This document shows positions 46,253 to 58,900 of a DNA stretch of 64,000 nt, piece by piece. The DNA is taken from positions 10,345,163-10,409,162 of the forward strand of contig CM067515.1 of NCBI GenBank assembly GCA_034509495.1, in the 5' to 3' direction. The notes under the pieces are model-generated. The model saw only the letters and a program-made list of their open reading frames with translations. It was not told the DNA's origin and did not search any database. This DNA is from Acestrorhynchus altus (Eukaryota > Chordata > Actinopteri > Characiformes > Acestrorhynchidae). Every line of letters starts with the position of its first letter. Position 1 is the first letter of the stretch. The translations under genes and the position numbers were made by a program.

Positions 46253-48496
46253 ATGGGTGTTTCTGTGCAGGAGGTGTGGTACTTCAGGTGGTTGCCATAC
46301 TTGGACAGCCTACGTAGATATTTCCAAATGCTGGCTAGTCTGAGAAAGAGTGAGACTGACTGTGAGGAAAGTAGGAAGAGTCTAATCTTGTCACTCTTAC
46401 CCCATACTCTTTTAGTGGGGCATGAGAAGCTCCTGGGAAGCCTGCAGTCTCCTAGAGATGTTTTAAGAAAAGGCCAAGTGTTGTTTTAACCCCTCCTCAG
46501 CATGATGTCAAACAACATGATCTGTCTTTGACAGCTCATTGAGCATTCTGCATGCCAACTTCATGGGAGCCCACACAGATTACTTTCTGTTCCGTTACAT
46601 TTACAACCAGAATCTGGGCCTCATAGCTCTCTTTCAGAAGCTCTGGAGACAACAAGTGACCAAGATGAGCACACATCAACCATATTTTGGGGGGAAATGA
46701 TAGGCTTGACTTTCCCCTCGAGTAAGTCAGAGAATGGATGAGATCATAGTCTTTTAACCCACACTCGGCAGGTTGTAGAACTCTGTAACCATCAGGTTGT
46801 GGGGAAATCACACTCATTACCCAGAGAGTGGAACCATATGCTGGTTTTGGGATTTTTGTGTTGTTTTTTTTTTTTCTTTCAAAAGCTTCTATAGAGCAGA
46901 TTGTTCTCTGGCGAAAGCCCTTGTGGGCCGTCAGTGCCCCCTACACACTAAAAGCTCGTCCCATGAGGCAAACGGAGAGTGCCAAGTCAGAATGTAACAC
47001 TATTACTGAATATTATCTGAATTGTGCTGCTGAATGCTTAACCAGTTGCATATGGTTCCTCTCTGCATGTTAAATAGGCATAGAATGGTGCTTGGCCCCC
47101 ACTGCACACCTGAGCCTTATCTGGAGACGGTGCTTTGTGGAAATGGGAGGTTTTCTATGGGGAGGATTTAACAGCTGCTAATCAAAGCTTTAAATGGAAA
47201 GTGTATTTGTGTGGGTGCCTGTGAGAGCAACGAAGAGAGACCTTTACGGTTTGAAGTCCAGGCTGGCTTAATTGTATGAACTGTGTTCTGAATGTAGTTG
47301 TGAGTGGGGTGCCTTTTATGATAAGGTGAGAGAGGTCTGTTGGTCATGGGCTCACAGGCCTGTGTATTTTCAGACAGTAGGAAGTTGAGTGCGTTTAGGC
47401 GACTGGTTATACAAGGCTTGCTATTATTACAGCGATCAGTTATGAGTCACCCACAGTGTGACAAAAGCTCAAGTAACAGAAAGCGTCCAGTGTAGCGTTA
47501 GTCAGAGATAAGCATTTTCCTCTTCGAGCAAAAAAGAGTGATATCCAAGAGTGATATGTGGAAAATGCGGGGGTATCTGGGAAATGCCACTGCCGTAGTA
47601 TGTCTGTGGCTGGAACTTACTGATAACAGCATGTTGTGACAGGTACTGATGCCAATTTCAATGTGCTAAAGTGCACCAATCTTCATTTCTAAAATGAGCA
47701 AATAGTCATTTCCAGTATTTTCTCCTGACTGAATCCACAAGATTATTCACTCTTTAAGTACTTTTACACCATTCAGATATAAGATTAAAACATGACTTGG
47801 CACCAGTCACTTCTTGAGTTGATGTGCTGGAAGCAGAAAAAATGGACTAGTAAATCCCAGTTTAAATGCCGAAGGAGCCTTCCAGTGCCTGTCCACTGTT
47901 CTTTCCACATGTACTTAGTGAGAGGGGATGGGGCTATTTACATCAGTCAAATATTATTATTGCTCTATATTATAGAAGAAAATGAGAAGTGAGGAGCTTT
48001 TTCTTCTCATTCTTTGCTCACACAGTGCTCAATTTTCAGAATAATGGCCATCGTCAAATTCATCCAAATATGTAAATTCTGTTCATTTTTACATTTGAAA
48101 TGAAGACAAATTTGAGTAGTCTGTGATCTCCTGAAAATAGCAATACCTGCATGTGTGACTGTCTCCTACAAATACTTTTCTATGCTACAAATTGTTCTAT
48201 TCATGCTACTTATTGGTCTAGTATTCTAAAGGCTAAACCCTGCTATACTGACTGACAGGAGTGTCAGTCGTGACTGTATAGCTGTGGAATGCCAAATATG
48301 ATTGCCAATTCTCAACTGGGACATTTCTTACATAAACAAACTCCCATAGAAGCATTAAGTTGTCAAAATCCTCTGACACACATTCGTCATTTCATTCTAA
48401 GTAGACAACAGTCCACCAAAAAAAATAGAATTTTTCAGATATCAATAAATTGTTAAAACTGTAATAATAGCTAATATTGTATTGGCATGATACGGG
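46253..48496. other. Intergenic DNA, nothing recognised
   Basis: Frames of 60-95 codons lack known domains. 46900-47300 is somewhat GC-richer. Confidence 0.4.
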
Positions 48497-48680
48497 CAAA
48501 GTGGTGGCTCAGTGGGTTTTTGATCACAAGGTTGTGGGTTTGATACCCAGCACTTCTAAGCTGTCACTGTTGCAGTCAAGCAAGGCCTTTAACCCACTCT
48601 GCTCCAGAGGCACAACAGTGTGGCTGACACTGGGATTTCATTGTACCTTACCAGTAGATAAGTACATTTAATTAATGGTT
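48497..48680 (+). repeat. tRNA-derived SINE
   Basis: A Pol III A box (GTGGCTCAGTGGG, 48504-48516) and B box (GGTTTGATACC, 48537-48547) sit at tRNA-like spacing. They are followed by the SINE body 'caagcaaggcctttaaccca', 'ctctgctccagaggc' and 'ggctgac'. This is a common otophysan-type SINE with a shortened tail. It is not a functional tRNA gene: no acceptor stem closes. Confidence 0.85.
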
Positions 48681-51600
48681 CAGACTCTAATGTCGAACTT
48701 TTTTTCATCTTAAAAGACCTCGCATTTGCACTTATTTGCAATCTTTGATCCGACTCCTTTTAATTCCAAATTCTGGCATGGCAACCCTCGTTCTCCCCAG
48801 CTTGCCTCCCAGACCCCTGCCAAGCTGAAAAAAGGCAAAGTAGCAAAATCTGTTTATTGTTTCTGGACCAAGAAGAAGCGGAACAGTGTCTGTGGGGACC
48901 CCACTAGGAAATTGAGCTAATAATAGAACCAAGCTGTGTTTTTTAAACAAAATCCCAAAGACTGACATGAGAGTTTTTACTATTTGAACCTGCATTCATA
49001 TACTTCACTGTATGGTGTGATTAACTGCACTTATGACAGGTGCAGTCTGTGTGCAGTCATGCTTTACAGAAGGAAAAGACATGCACTACATTCTACACTT
49101 TTGAAGGCTAAAGTGCAGTATTTGTTAATAAAGAATGGAAATTAAATTTAATAGCAGTTCAGAGCAAGAGACACAGTTGTAAACGAGGCCCTGTCAACAG
49201 GGGATTGTGAGTTCACTTTCCAGTAATGAGTCAAATGGGTTCCTTTCATGCATTATTAGATTTTTGCTTAAGGTAATGCAATTTAGTGTTCAGGAATTGA
49301 GGAATTGAGACAAACACTGTTTTATAGCACTGTATGGATTTGGATGCATTCAAGGACAGAAAGTTTCACTCAGAAGACTAAACTTCATGAGCACTTTTGC
49401 CCACAGCTCAGATGTTTGAGCTGCTTTTGAAGTATCATGTGAAGATAAGCAGCCCTTCTGATGTTAATTGAAAATCTTCTAGATCCTGGGACATGGATGG
49501 TCTGTCCTTTTGGTCTTCATTGTTTGCTACACTTAGTAGCACTAAGTGTGCAAAGGAAAGGGGCTTATAGGTTTAATTTTCCTACAAAAAAAAACTGACC
49601 TGAAATCTTCTTTTTCCTGTGAAATGAGTTTTGAATAAAGACATCGACCACACTGAGCTGGAAATTAATTTTTTTCTCTCCACCTCCAGGATTTTCTGAA
49701 ATTTTCTTGTATTGCAGAAACACAAGCCAGCCCAGCAAGATGTGGGACGTTATCAAGAAAGCAGCATAGCAGACAAAACAGACCTAAAGACAGATAAAAC
49801 TTCTCAGGAAAGTGGCCCAAATCCGATTTCCTCACCATATCCAATCTTTTTTTTTTTTTTTTTTAAATCTGTTCACACTACATTTTTTAAGCTCACCTGT
49901 ACCCAACATTTGTCTGAATAGTTTGCACTCCCAAATTGACATGCATGCAGAGGTCCCCATCTTTGAGGTTTATTTTCATTTCACCAGCATCACAGAGCTA
50001 CAGGGACTGACAGCTGGGCTTACCACTGACAAAAAGGGCATGTTTTTCAAGCACTTCTTTGGTTTGTGTTCATGGTTTCTTTAAATGATGTTTTAAAGCA
50101 ATTTATTTTTCTTTGATGCTGTCATTACATTAGAAACACACAGCGTTTGCAGTGTGTTTTTGTTTGAGACACATTCCCAAATATTTATGAGGTCTGTTAC
50201 CTAAATATCCCACCCCTGAAAACCCCTGCCTGCTGTGAGAACATAGCTAAGGAAATTCTTACAATCTGAAGAAAATAATCTACCATCGTTTTTTTTTTTT
50301 TTTGTTTGTTTTTTTCTCATAGGGTTGCATCTTCCTTTATATCCTTCACACATTCTTAATCAGACAGAAAACTGGAGTTTGTAAGCATTAAGCTTAACAT
50401 TGTTTCAGCATCATTATCGATGTGTGCAAATGCAATAGCAAAATTGCAGGACATTGGATTTTTGTGCAATGTAAAATTTAAATGTTATAAATTTTTGCTG
50501 CTTGATAGAAAACAAACACACACACTGTTGTCATTTTCATAACATATCTGCCAAATATAATCCAATATTGGATAGTACATTTTTAGTACCTTAGACTGAA
50601 AGTTTCAGCTCTGCCAAAACAACGTAGATATTCTCAGCCGATACCACTTCTGCTTGCTTAAGGTTAGGCTCTGAGTGAAGGAAGCAGTTATGTGATGGCA
50701 TCAAAGAGCCATTAGACCTGGAATGTGGCTGAGTGTTCGGCTTTGTGCTGGTCCGCCTGAGGCCCTTACCGCTGCATGGCACTGTGGGTTAGATCTCCTG
50801 GTCTCTCCTGCACTTCCTCTGAAGAAGCAAATGTGTCAGTAGAGGAGAGGAAAATAGACAGACGTCTGAAAGAAAGAAGGGAAAGGAAAAGCCTTTAGTA
50901 TATTCATATCTAAAAGCAGTGGGCAGAAAATTGAGCCTTTGGATGACTAGATGTTAGAACTGGTTTTAGTTATGCCATAACTATATTATTATACTTATAA
51001 AAACAGTGTGCCATATAGTGTCCAAAACCACATTTGCAGGTCTGTTTGACTTTGTTCAGATATGGAGATTAAATCTGAATTTTTAGAATTGCAGCCTGAA
51101 CTCAAAAATACACATTTTTCAGTGATTCGGTTTCATTTTTCACCAAATCAGATTTCTTCGACGGTTTGAATATGTTTTTGTCACCAGGGTGTGTGACAAA
51201 AATCACATATTTCAGTTTTAACAGACACTTGAGATTTTAAAAGAGGGAACATATTTAAAACAAAACGTAGCAAAACACACACCTGATGAGCATAAACTTA
51301 TGACCATCTCCTTCTTTCCTACTCTCTTTCCCCCTGTTGATCAGGAACCTGCAGGACCTCACACAGCAGGTGTTATCTGATGGTGGTGTATTAATGTGTG
51401 CTGCACTGGCATGTGTCCACAGGGTCCACTCACTGTATAGTCTATTAGACACTCCTACCTAGTTGATTCACCTTGTAGATCTAAAGTCAGATACCGAAGC
51501 TCATCTGTTTCTGTTGCATTGGTCATGCTATAGTCCTACATCAATGCTCACAGGATGCTGCTGACAGGAGGCTCTTGGCTGGATAATTGAGGCTGGTGGA

Positions 51601-52865
51601 CTGTTTTCAGTCTTGGGGATCTTGACGAAGGAAGAAAAGGTGATAGGTCTATTATTCTATAGTCTATTACTATAGAAGTACACAATGCTCCTGTATCGTA
51701 AAGAGAGCTAACAATGGATATTGAATGTAAAAACATGGAAGCGGTCATGATGAACTGCTCAGAAAATAAGTAACAATACACCATTGACTTTGCAATGCTT
51801 AATAATTCCTGGGGACCTTTTAAAGTCTTGATTGGTACCTCCCCAAGTGTGTTCAGGTGTGCCAATTGGACGAAACCTCTCAAACGAGACAAAACATGCC
51901 GCAAAATCCCTTTGCACACAATTTCTCACGGATTCAGAGAAAAAGTTGTACGATCATAGTGGAAGAGTGCACAACATTTTGAGACAGAATAAAAATATTA
52001 CTTCCAAAGCCAGTAAGCCTGTTGTTCTGTTGTACACAACAAATTCTAAACTTAGGAATGTAACCAATAAGCGAGCTTTTGCCAGCCCCTCAAATGGGAC
52101 TTCAATGTAACAACACAAATTGATTGGTCACTTGTGACTTGAAATCTGAGCAATCGATCTTAAAACCAGATAAAAGGCTTTTAGTTGAACGCTAATGTGG
52201 GATGATTTTGGCATGTAGTTTTCCTGACAGTAACTGGCCTACTTAAGTTTCCATTACCTTCTCTTAACCATGTAGCTCAAAAGTTCAAGAACCAGTCAAA
52301 CATGGGGTAACATCAGTGAATCTGATCTGAGTGGGGTAAAAAGAGAATAGCATGATGGGGCCAAAGATATGGAGCAGATGGTGAGATGGAGAAAGACATG
52401 AGCAGTGACTGAGACAATTTGCAGAGATGGGAGGTGGAAGCAATACATTATACTGTCTGTAAATGACAGTAGTTAGCAGTAGGTAATTCTTTGTCCCCCT
52501 TGCTCCCTCTCTGCCCATCCAAATCAATCACGGAAATAGCTTATCATCTCTTATGAGCTCATTGACTTATAGCCACCCACTCACAGTCAAGGTGAGAACA
52601 GCAATAACAATCCGTAATAAGAACAGACCAGCATCAGTGTCGTCAATCCAGAGGTCAAGAACAAAGCCTAATATAGAATCTGGTGCTTACGCAAAGGCCA
52701 AGGATGGTTAAAACCCAGAACAGCTGGTCCAAGAATTGGACTTTTTGCACTACAAACCTTATTGGTGTTACAATAACTGCTTGTTTGTCTTTGTGAAAAG
52801 TTTTCATGTGCTTCTTCCCAGTAAAGATAGCAACCATCACTTCCTCCTCTGCATTGGTCCACCAA
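48681..52865. other. Long intergenic stretch
   Basis: No gene recognised. 49810-49870 ('gtggcccaaatccgatttcc' then poly(T)) resembles a 'ggcccaaatcggattt' fish MITE end. The frames at 51548-51919 and 51832-52110 overlap antisense to each other and are unassigned. Confidence 0.4.
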
Positions 52866-52925
52866 TTAAACATTGGATAGGATAGGATAGAACTTTATTG
52901 ATCCCTTGGAAGGGTTCCTATAGTA
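52866..52925 (-). repeat. Retroposon-tail repeat ('ctttattgatccc')
   Basis: Four GGATA units then 'gaactttattgatcccttgg' and 'aagggttcc', a tail found throughout teleost genomes on SINE/LINE copies. Orientation is uncertain. Confidence 0.6.
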
Positions 52926-52984
52926 ATATTAGTAATATAAAATGTAATATACACAACGAAATAGATATTTATCTGCACTGTCAT

Positions 52985-53125
52985 TTGTTAAAGCCAACCA
53001 CTTGGTAAGAGCTATGCCACCATAGCAACCATTAGAGATGCCATAGCAACTAGCATAACTATAGCAACACTATAGGACCCATCTTTCAACCACTTGGCAA
53101 GCAACAGGATATCACAGTAACCACT
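52985..53125. repeat. 'CATAGCAAC'-type dispersed repeat
   Basis: Several copies of 'catagcaac' separated by 10-20 bp. Reverse-complement relative of 46140-46252. Confidence 0.55.
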
Positions 53126-53128
53126 TAA

Positions 53129-53198
<70 letters not shown>
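53129..53198 (+). repeat. (ATT)n microsatellite
   Basis: About 23 perfect units. Confidence 0.97.
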
Positions 53199-54296
53199 CC
53201 TTTTTCCCAATTTGATTTCAGCTGAACTTAGCTTTGAGTTTCTGTGAGGTATTCGCTGTGGGTGGCAGCATAAGTAGCCAAGTAGGAACTATTTAGCAGC
53301 GTCTTTTAAATGCTGACCTCAGAAAGGATGGTTGCGTCAGTGAAGAGTAGTGATGTGCTAGTTCAGACAGCAGGAAAAGCATCACAGCAAGTCCATCTTA
53401 ATTGATCACAGACACCACAAATGGAGACAGTGTGGCCAGATTACGTCAGAGTTAATGAAAGTGTAAAAACCAAAGAGGTTTCCAAAGCTCTTGTTCTATC
53501 TTGGGGTTTTCTGTGTTACGTGATATAAAATATGTCTGTGTCCTCATAACACAGTCTAGTTGTTTTCCTTTCATAACAATGCTGTATCCAGGTTATAAAC
53601 AGTTTGGTTTATGATGGGTAGTTAATGTGTTTATAGGGGCTTTATATAGTCAAATTGTAATCATTTCATCCAGCTTCCTGTTGGCTTAAGCTCTGTGCCT
53701 GCGTCTCTTCTCTTGGACAATGATAAACGATGTGTCTGTAGAGTCTTTCAGAGAGAAATGTGAGGGCTTTGAATATGAATTCCGTCTGCGATTTGACCTC
53801 TGTGAAGTCGCAGCTGGCTTTGAGATTAAGGCTGTGGTCAACACAGGTCCACTTGGGGGATGCAGGTTACTGGGCAGGATGGGATCGGCCTGCAGAGCAG
53901 AGGATGGAATTTTGGATGAACAGAGCTTTTAGAAGAACATTTGTGGCCTGTTAGACAGTCAGCCTTTAGCAGTGAAAATTGCACCTATGATCTGAGAAAT
54001 ATAGCATATGTGTGGATCGATAATGGGTCATAAATGTGATAAAAGCTAGAGCAGTGGTTCTGCTGAAGAATGATTGAGGTGGTGGTGGTGCATGAAGGTC
54101 GTGATCAGTTGCATCAGTGTTGGAAGGTTAGAGCTGATTCTCATGACATTCAGTGACGTAGTACAGTACTGCACAATCAGATCCCCTTCATTCATTGAAT
54201 TTTCAGTCAAAATGACTACATCTTCCAGGAGATATTTTTGTGAAGATTTACGTTTAAGATGCTCTGAACCAGTCATCTAGACATCACAGTGAGGTT
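53199..54296. other. Intergenic DNA
   Basis: The frames at 53720-53954 (plus, two phases) are unassigned. 54060-54290 may be an extension of the following repeat. Confidence 0.35.
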
Positions 54297-54412
54297 TCAA
54301 CAAATCAGCTTCAAGAACACACTGTTCACTTACTATTATGTTGATCCCACCACATGACATATGCCACTTTATCAAAATAATCAGTGTAATTCACTTTATC
54401 TGTTAGTGGTTT
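54297..54412 (+). repeat. Dispersed repeat end, copy 1
   Basis: 'caacaaatcagcttcaagaa' onward aligns with 59372-59490 over about 115 bp ('actgttcact', 'gatcccacc', 'atcagtgtaattcac', 'gtggttttaa'). I recall this as the end of an abundant fish DNA transposon. The superfamily is not resolved. Confidence 0.7.
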
Positions 54413-54475
54413 TAAATTTATGACTAATAAAAAAACTTTTTTTGTAGGTAGTATGGTAGTAGGTTTGTAGGGTAG

Positions 54476-54519
54476 TCTCTCTCTCTCTCTCTCTGTCTCT
54501 ATACATATATATATATATA
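54476..54519 (+). repeat. (TC)n then (TA)n
   Basis: About nine TC units, an interruption, and about eight TA units. Confidence 0.85.
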
Positions 54520-54623
54520 GTAGTTATATTGAGGTGTTGGCAGATCATGGGTGCAATTTCCACTGCTAAAGGCTGACTGTCTTCAGTAACAGGCCACAAA
54601 TGCATAGATCCCTCAAAAGCTTG

Positions 54624-54627
<4 letters not shown>

Positions 54628-54658
<31 letters not shown>
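54628..54658 (+). repeat. (AT)n microsatellite
   Basis: About 15 perfect units. Confidence 0.9.
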
Positions 54659-54663
<5 letters not shown>

Positions 54664-54714
54664 TAGAAAACAGTCCAGGTCAAATCCAAACAGATACTGT
54701 AGTACTACTGTAAC

Positions 54715-55010
54715 CATTGGCAGCCGGAGTCAGAGGGAGAGCTAAATTGGCCTGCTCTTCCTCTCTGAGTGGGTGTGATGCTGGTAGGCACAGGTGTCTG
54801 TTAGCCACTGCATCATGGCTGTCCAGCGAGGATGCAAATGACAGCAGTTCAAAAAGAGGCGGTTGGCTGGTATCACATGTGTCAGAGGAAGCATGTGTTT
54901 GTCTTCTCCCTCCTTGTGTCGGGAGCATCACATGCGATAGGAGGAGTAAAATAATGGGGTTGGGGAATTGGCACGTCTAAATTTGTGGGAGAAAAATTAG
55001 TTAAAAGAAA
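54715..55010 (+). repeat. SINE-like dispersed repeat
   Basis: Landmarks are 'attggcctgctcttcctctc', 'tgagtgggtgtgatgctgg', 'aaaagaggcggttggctggt', 'cacatgtgtcagaggaagca', 'cttctccctccttgtgtcgg', 'gcatcacatgcgatagg' and 'gagaaaaattag'. Together they match a GC-rich interspersed repeat I associate with otophysan fish. The open frames here are not genes. Confidence 0.65.
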
Positions 55011-55504
55011 CAAACAGGGCCAGGCAAGAGGCAAAAATGGCAACAGATAAGTCATACACAGACAAAACAAAAATGCCATGTAACTAGAACGCTAAGGATT
55101 GCAAGGGCAAAACTAAGCAGTGAGCTAAACAATTGATAGGTTTAAATACACATGAGCACAGATGAAATGAATCATTATTCCAGTGAGCGCGAACAAGCAA
55201 GACTCAGATGATCCATCAAGTGATGGAGTGAGGGATCCTGGGAATTGGAGTCTGGAGTGTTTGAGGGATATGTGACAAGAGGTTGCTATGATGGAGAGCT
55301 CATCTGGCCGTGCTGCAGCAAAACAGCTCCAAACCATGACATTTTCACAAGATTTCAACCTCTGATATAACACATCTGATAGAAATTTACAAAAGGACAT
55401 AAATTAGTTCTGATTATACCTGATATGCCCTAAAAATACACTAAATGTGAAAAAAAAACAAAAAACAAAAACATAATGTATGTCTCTACACTCATTGCAT
55501 CGTA
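55011..55504. other. Intergenic DNA, perhaps more repeat
   Basis: 'gatcctgggaattggagtct' at 55233 recalls retroelement sequence, but I cannot assign it. Confidence 0.3.
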
Positions 55505-55870
55505 TCAGCTCCACTCACCATACAGAAACAAGGTGCTATAATTACAGCAGCCGTGCTGCTGGAGTGTCACTGCTGGACTGAGTATAATCCAACAACCAGA
55601 AATATCCAGCCAACTGCATCCTGTGGGCTTTATCCTGTGAACACAGATGAATAACCAAAGGATGACCAACACAAACTGTGCAGAAACAAATGAGCTTCTC
55701 TCTCTGACTTTACATCTACAAGGTGGAGCAACTAGGTGGGAGTGTCTAATAGAGTGGACAGAGAGTGGATACTCACTTAGCACTGCTGTGTCTGATCCAC
55801 CACACCACCACCATGTCAGTGTCACTGCAGTGCTGAGAGTGACCCACCACCCACATTATACCTGACCCCC
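55505..55870 (+). repeat. Dispersed repeat, otophysan-type
   Basis: Begins 'tatcagctccactcaccata'. The right half reads 'aggtggagcaactaggtggg', 'agtgtctaatagagtggaca', 'ctgctgtgtctgatccacca' and 'ccaccatgtcagtgtcactg', a highly repeated non-coding unit in characin and catfish genomes as I recall. Superfamily unknown. The centre (55590-55700) diverges. Confidence 0.7.
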
Positions 55871-56413
55871 CCCCTTATTTTTAAAGATCATTTTGAATCA
55901 CATCAAAACATCAGAATACCAACTTTTTCACGACCCACAACAAACTGGATAATATCACGGTGCGACAGAGGAATAGGACATAGATTTGTTCCATGAAAAA
56001 TCTGACCTGTTTTCACTTACTGACTGTCTGAGAGTGACTTTTACCAACCAGCTGACCAATTTTCCCACCAAACTGACCATATATTTGTGCAGCATGACAG
56101 GCAGCGTAATTGACTGAAGAATGCCCTCGTTAAATTGTCACCATTGAAAGCACGCCACAGGAAAACGCCTACAAAGAATAAATAGTAGTGTGCAGAAAAT
56201 AACGGTTCTGGGCACAAAAAGCCGTTAAAACAGCTGTAAAATGTCTGTCGGCACTGAGCATCCTGTCGTTGCTGACGTTAACAGGCTATAGATAACCTGC
56301 TGCTGAAGAGTGAGGCACTGCAGTGTGTGAACAGCAGCGGATAATAGAGTTGGGCAATGGGGACAGACTAAAGGGAAAAGCAGAAATTGGTGTAAAACCC
56401 TGCAGCTTATGTA
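55871..56413. other. Intergenic DNA
   Basis: Nothing recognised beyond a short C-run at 55866. Confidence 0.4.
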
Positions 56414-56885
56414 CACAGTATGGACAACAGCACTGGGACACCTGCTCATCCATTGTTTCTTCTGAACCCAAGGCTTTTCAAACGAGTTCATGCTGATTCT
56501 GTTTCTGTTGTCCAGGAAAGGCTTTCTAATAGAGTTTGGAGCATTGCTGCAAGGATTTGATTGCTTTTAGGGACAAGAGCATTATTGAGGTCAGGTTGCT
56601 GGATGTTTGATCACCACCCCATCTCATTCCTGACTCATCCCAAAAGTACCGGATTGAGCAGCATCATTCCAGAGAACCCCATCTCATTCCTGACTCATCC
56701 CAAAAGTACCGGATTGAGCAGCATCATTCCAGAGAACACAGTTCCACTTCTAGCCCACGTCTGGGCTTGGTGCCAATAGGTTTGTGTTTATCTGCAGCAG
56801 GAAGTCCTATTCTATTGGTAGTACTTCTTTATAGGGACTGGACTAGCTAATGGTATTCATTAGAAGGGGTGTCACTGTACCTACT
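56414..56885 (+). repeat. MITE-like dispersed repeat with internal duplication
   Basis: The left end 'cacagtatggacaacagcac' continues 'tgggacacctgctcatccat', and the right end is 'cattagaaggggtgtcact'. Relatives in this window are 10640-10990 and 1232-1280. It contains a perfect 60-bp tandem duplication. The small open frame at 56561-56779 arises only from that duplication. Confidence 0.75.
56616..56737 (+). repeat. Perfect 60-bp tandem duplication
   Basis: The unit starting ACCCCATCTCATTCCTGACT and ending CATCATTCCAGAGAAC occurs twice with period 60 (56616 and 56676) and no mismatch, inside an otherwise diverged repeat. It is a recent event. Confidence 0.95.
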
Positions 56886-57027
56886 AAACAGGATAATGTC
56901 CGCTGCATATTAAGTATGTTTCATTTACATTGATAGGATGTTTAATAAAATGTTAAGAAAATGTTTGCATTATGTTTTAAAGGAACAAACAAATGGTGCA
57001 CTGAAATTACTTGATGATTAAATGTGT

Positions 57028-57260
57028 ATATGGTGGCATGGTAGTGCTGCAGGTAGTGCTTGTGTCATACAGATCCAGGGGCCTGTTGTTGTGGGTTTGA
57101 TCCCTGCTTGGGCCAATATCCGTGAAGGTGCGTTCTCCCCATGTCCATGTGGGTTTCCTCCGGGCACTCCAGATTTCTCCCGCCTCCCAGAAATTCCAAT
57201 GGTAGGTGAATTGACCATGCTAAATTGCCCCTTAAGTGTGAGTCTGACTGAATAAATGTG
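57028..57260 (+). repeat. tRNA-headed SINE, 5' part
   Basis: 'ggtggcatggtagtgctgca' head, B-box-like GGTTTGATCCC (57095-57105), then 'gttctccccatgtccatgtg', 'ggtttcctccgggcactcca', and 'ctaaattgccccttaagtgt'. This is a very common teleost SINE. Its usual 3' end type, '(a)taagcggttcagaaaatgg', is missing here but present alone at 37800-37875. Confidence 0.8.
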
Positions 57261-57264
57261 TATT

Positions 57265-57475
57265 TGATAAATACACTCTCTGAACATTTGATTAGGACCT
57301 CTGTACTAATACTAGGTAAGGCCATGTCCTTTGCTCCCACAACAACCTCATATTTTTTGTGGAATGAATTGCACAAAATGTTAAAAACATGCCTATGAGA
57401 TTCTGGTCCATGTTTGCATTTCAAAATTCCGACTGATTTTTCCAACACATTCTGAGGCAGACCTCCTCTGTGAGG
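57265..57475. repeat. Dispersed DNA-transposon-like repeat end
   Basis: 'ctctgaacatttgattagga', 'cctctgtactaatactaggt' and 'gagattctggtccatgtttg' match a widespread fish repeat beginning 'tctgaacactttattaggaa'. It adjoins the SINE directly. Confidence 0.6.
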
Positions 57476-58469
57476 CTTGCGGCAGTCTGGGACCTCACCT
57501 CATAACAGAAATGCCGTGTGGGCTTCTGTTGGAAGCAGAGTTGCTCTTAAAATCTTTTGCCATCTTCCTGTATTATTTCAAAGACAACAAACGACATGGT
57601 AATGTATGTACTATGCAATGTCTGAATGATAAATTGTTTTGTTAGTAACCAGCATAATGACATCATGTATCATTAACAAATTAGCATTTGTGTTTAGTTA
57701 CATTTTGAATATGGAAAGAAAAAACTTTTTAGTAGATTAATATGGTTCTGATCTGAGAGATAGAAAATGTGTTTATTTATTTATTTATTTAATTAATTCA
57801 TAGACAACATCGCCGATTAATAAGATCACATTTTTAACGAATAAATAATTATTAAATTAACAAACTCAGTTTATTAATAATTTGTTTGTTAACATGATGT
57901 TTACAGCTGTGTTTCAAACCTAGGCTCCAGACTCTGAGGAGTGCATGAAATGTTTTAGTCTTAAGGTTTAAGTTTTACAGTTATGAGTTAAAGTTTTTGG
58001 TGTTGGCCCATCGCCGAACCAGGTCTGGTATGGTAGGCAAAGCCTAGTTGACCAACAGGACCAGACTGTTGGTGGTGGGGATGAAGGAGGGACCCCCAAA
58101 CGTCAGTGTCTGGAAAGCCACCAAATGCATGTGAGTAAAGGCCTTTTAAAGACAGTGAGGTCAGGTGATTGGTTTCCCTAATGCTTTCTCTTGGTCACTA
58201 TGTCATAGCATGCTGTTTCAAAGTGAAGAACTCTTTGCATACAGTCTAGAAATGCAGCCTGCATTTGGGGCAGTTTGAAGGACACAACTGATCTATCCTT
58301 TCAGACCCTTATTAAGTCATATTTATTTAAGCATGTATAATGCAAATGGGAAAAGCAGAACCACTTAAATGGTGGAAAAGGAAGAGTTTGGTTTAAAATG
58401 TTGGTTTTCACAGCATTCAAAAAAAAAAAAAAAAGAAAAAAAAAAAATCCAGCGTGAAATGCAGAAAGG
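57476..58469. other. Intergenic DNA
   Basis: (TTTA)n at 57773-57791 and poly(A)-rich 58419-58447 only. Confidence 0.4.
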
Positions 58470-58900
58470 ATGTAATTGTACTGCTGCTATAAAAACTTTA
58501 ACATTTTAACCCCTGATCATTTCTGTAATGTTGCCTTTAATTCTGTTCATATGCATTTACAGAAATGTATAATACATTACAATTAGTATATCATTAATTA
58601 TGCACATTGAATCTGCATATTTGATCAATAGAAATGTTCCAAAATTGCCTAGAATGAAATCCTTTTACACTGATATCCTGATAATGATATATGTTTTTTA
58701 TTTATTCTTCTGTAAAATTTCCATTTTTGAGAGTGACAATATGTAATAATATACATTGTCAGTCTGAATATTTGAGGAAACACGTCCTGCAGTTAGTTTG
58801 TTTCTGTAAACAAAATACAATGAAAATGTGAGGCAGCATTCTAATTACAAATTCACAAGAAACAAAAATCTACAGATTAAAAGATCTTCTCTATTACTCA
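58470..58900 (+). repeat. Dispersed repeat, copy A
   Basis: 58471-58545 and 58795-58880 align in the same order with 59999-60075 and 60160-60265 ('ctgctat', 'acattttaacccctgatcat', 'aaaatgtgaggcagcattct', 'aattacaaattcacaa'). The preceding A-rich stretch may belong to it. Family unknown. Confidence 0.65.

Noticed and set aside
48497..48570. tRNA gene
   Set aside because: A and B boxes are present but no cloverleaf acceptor or anticodon arms close, and SINE body sequence follows.
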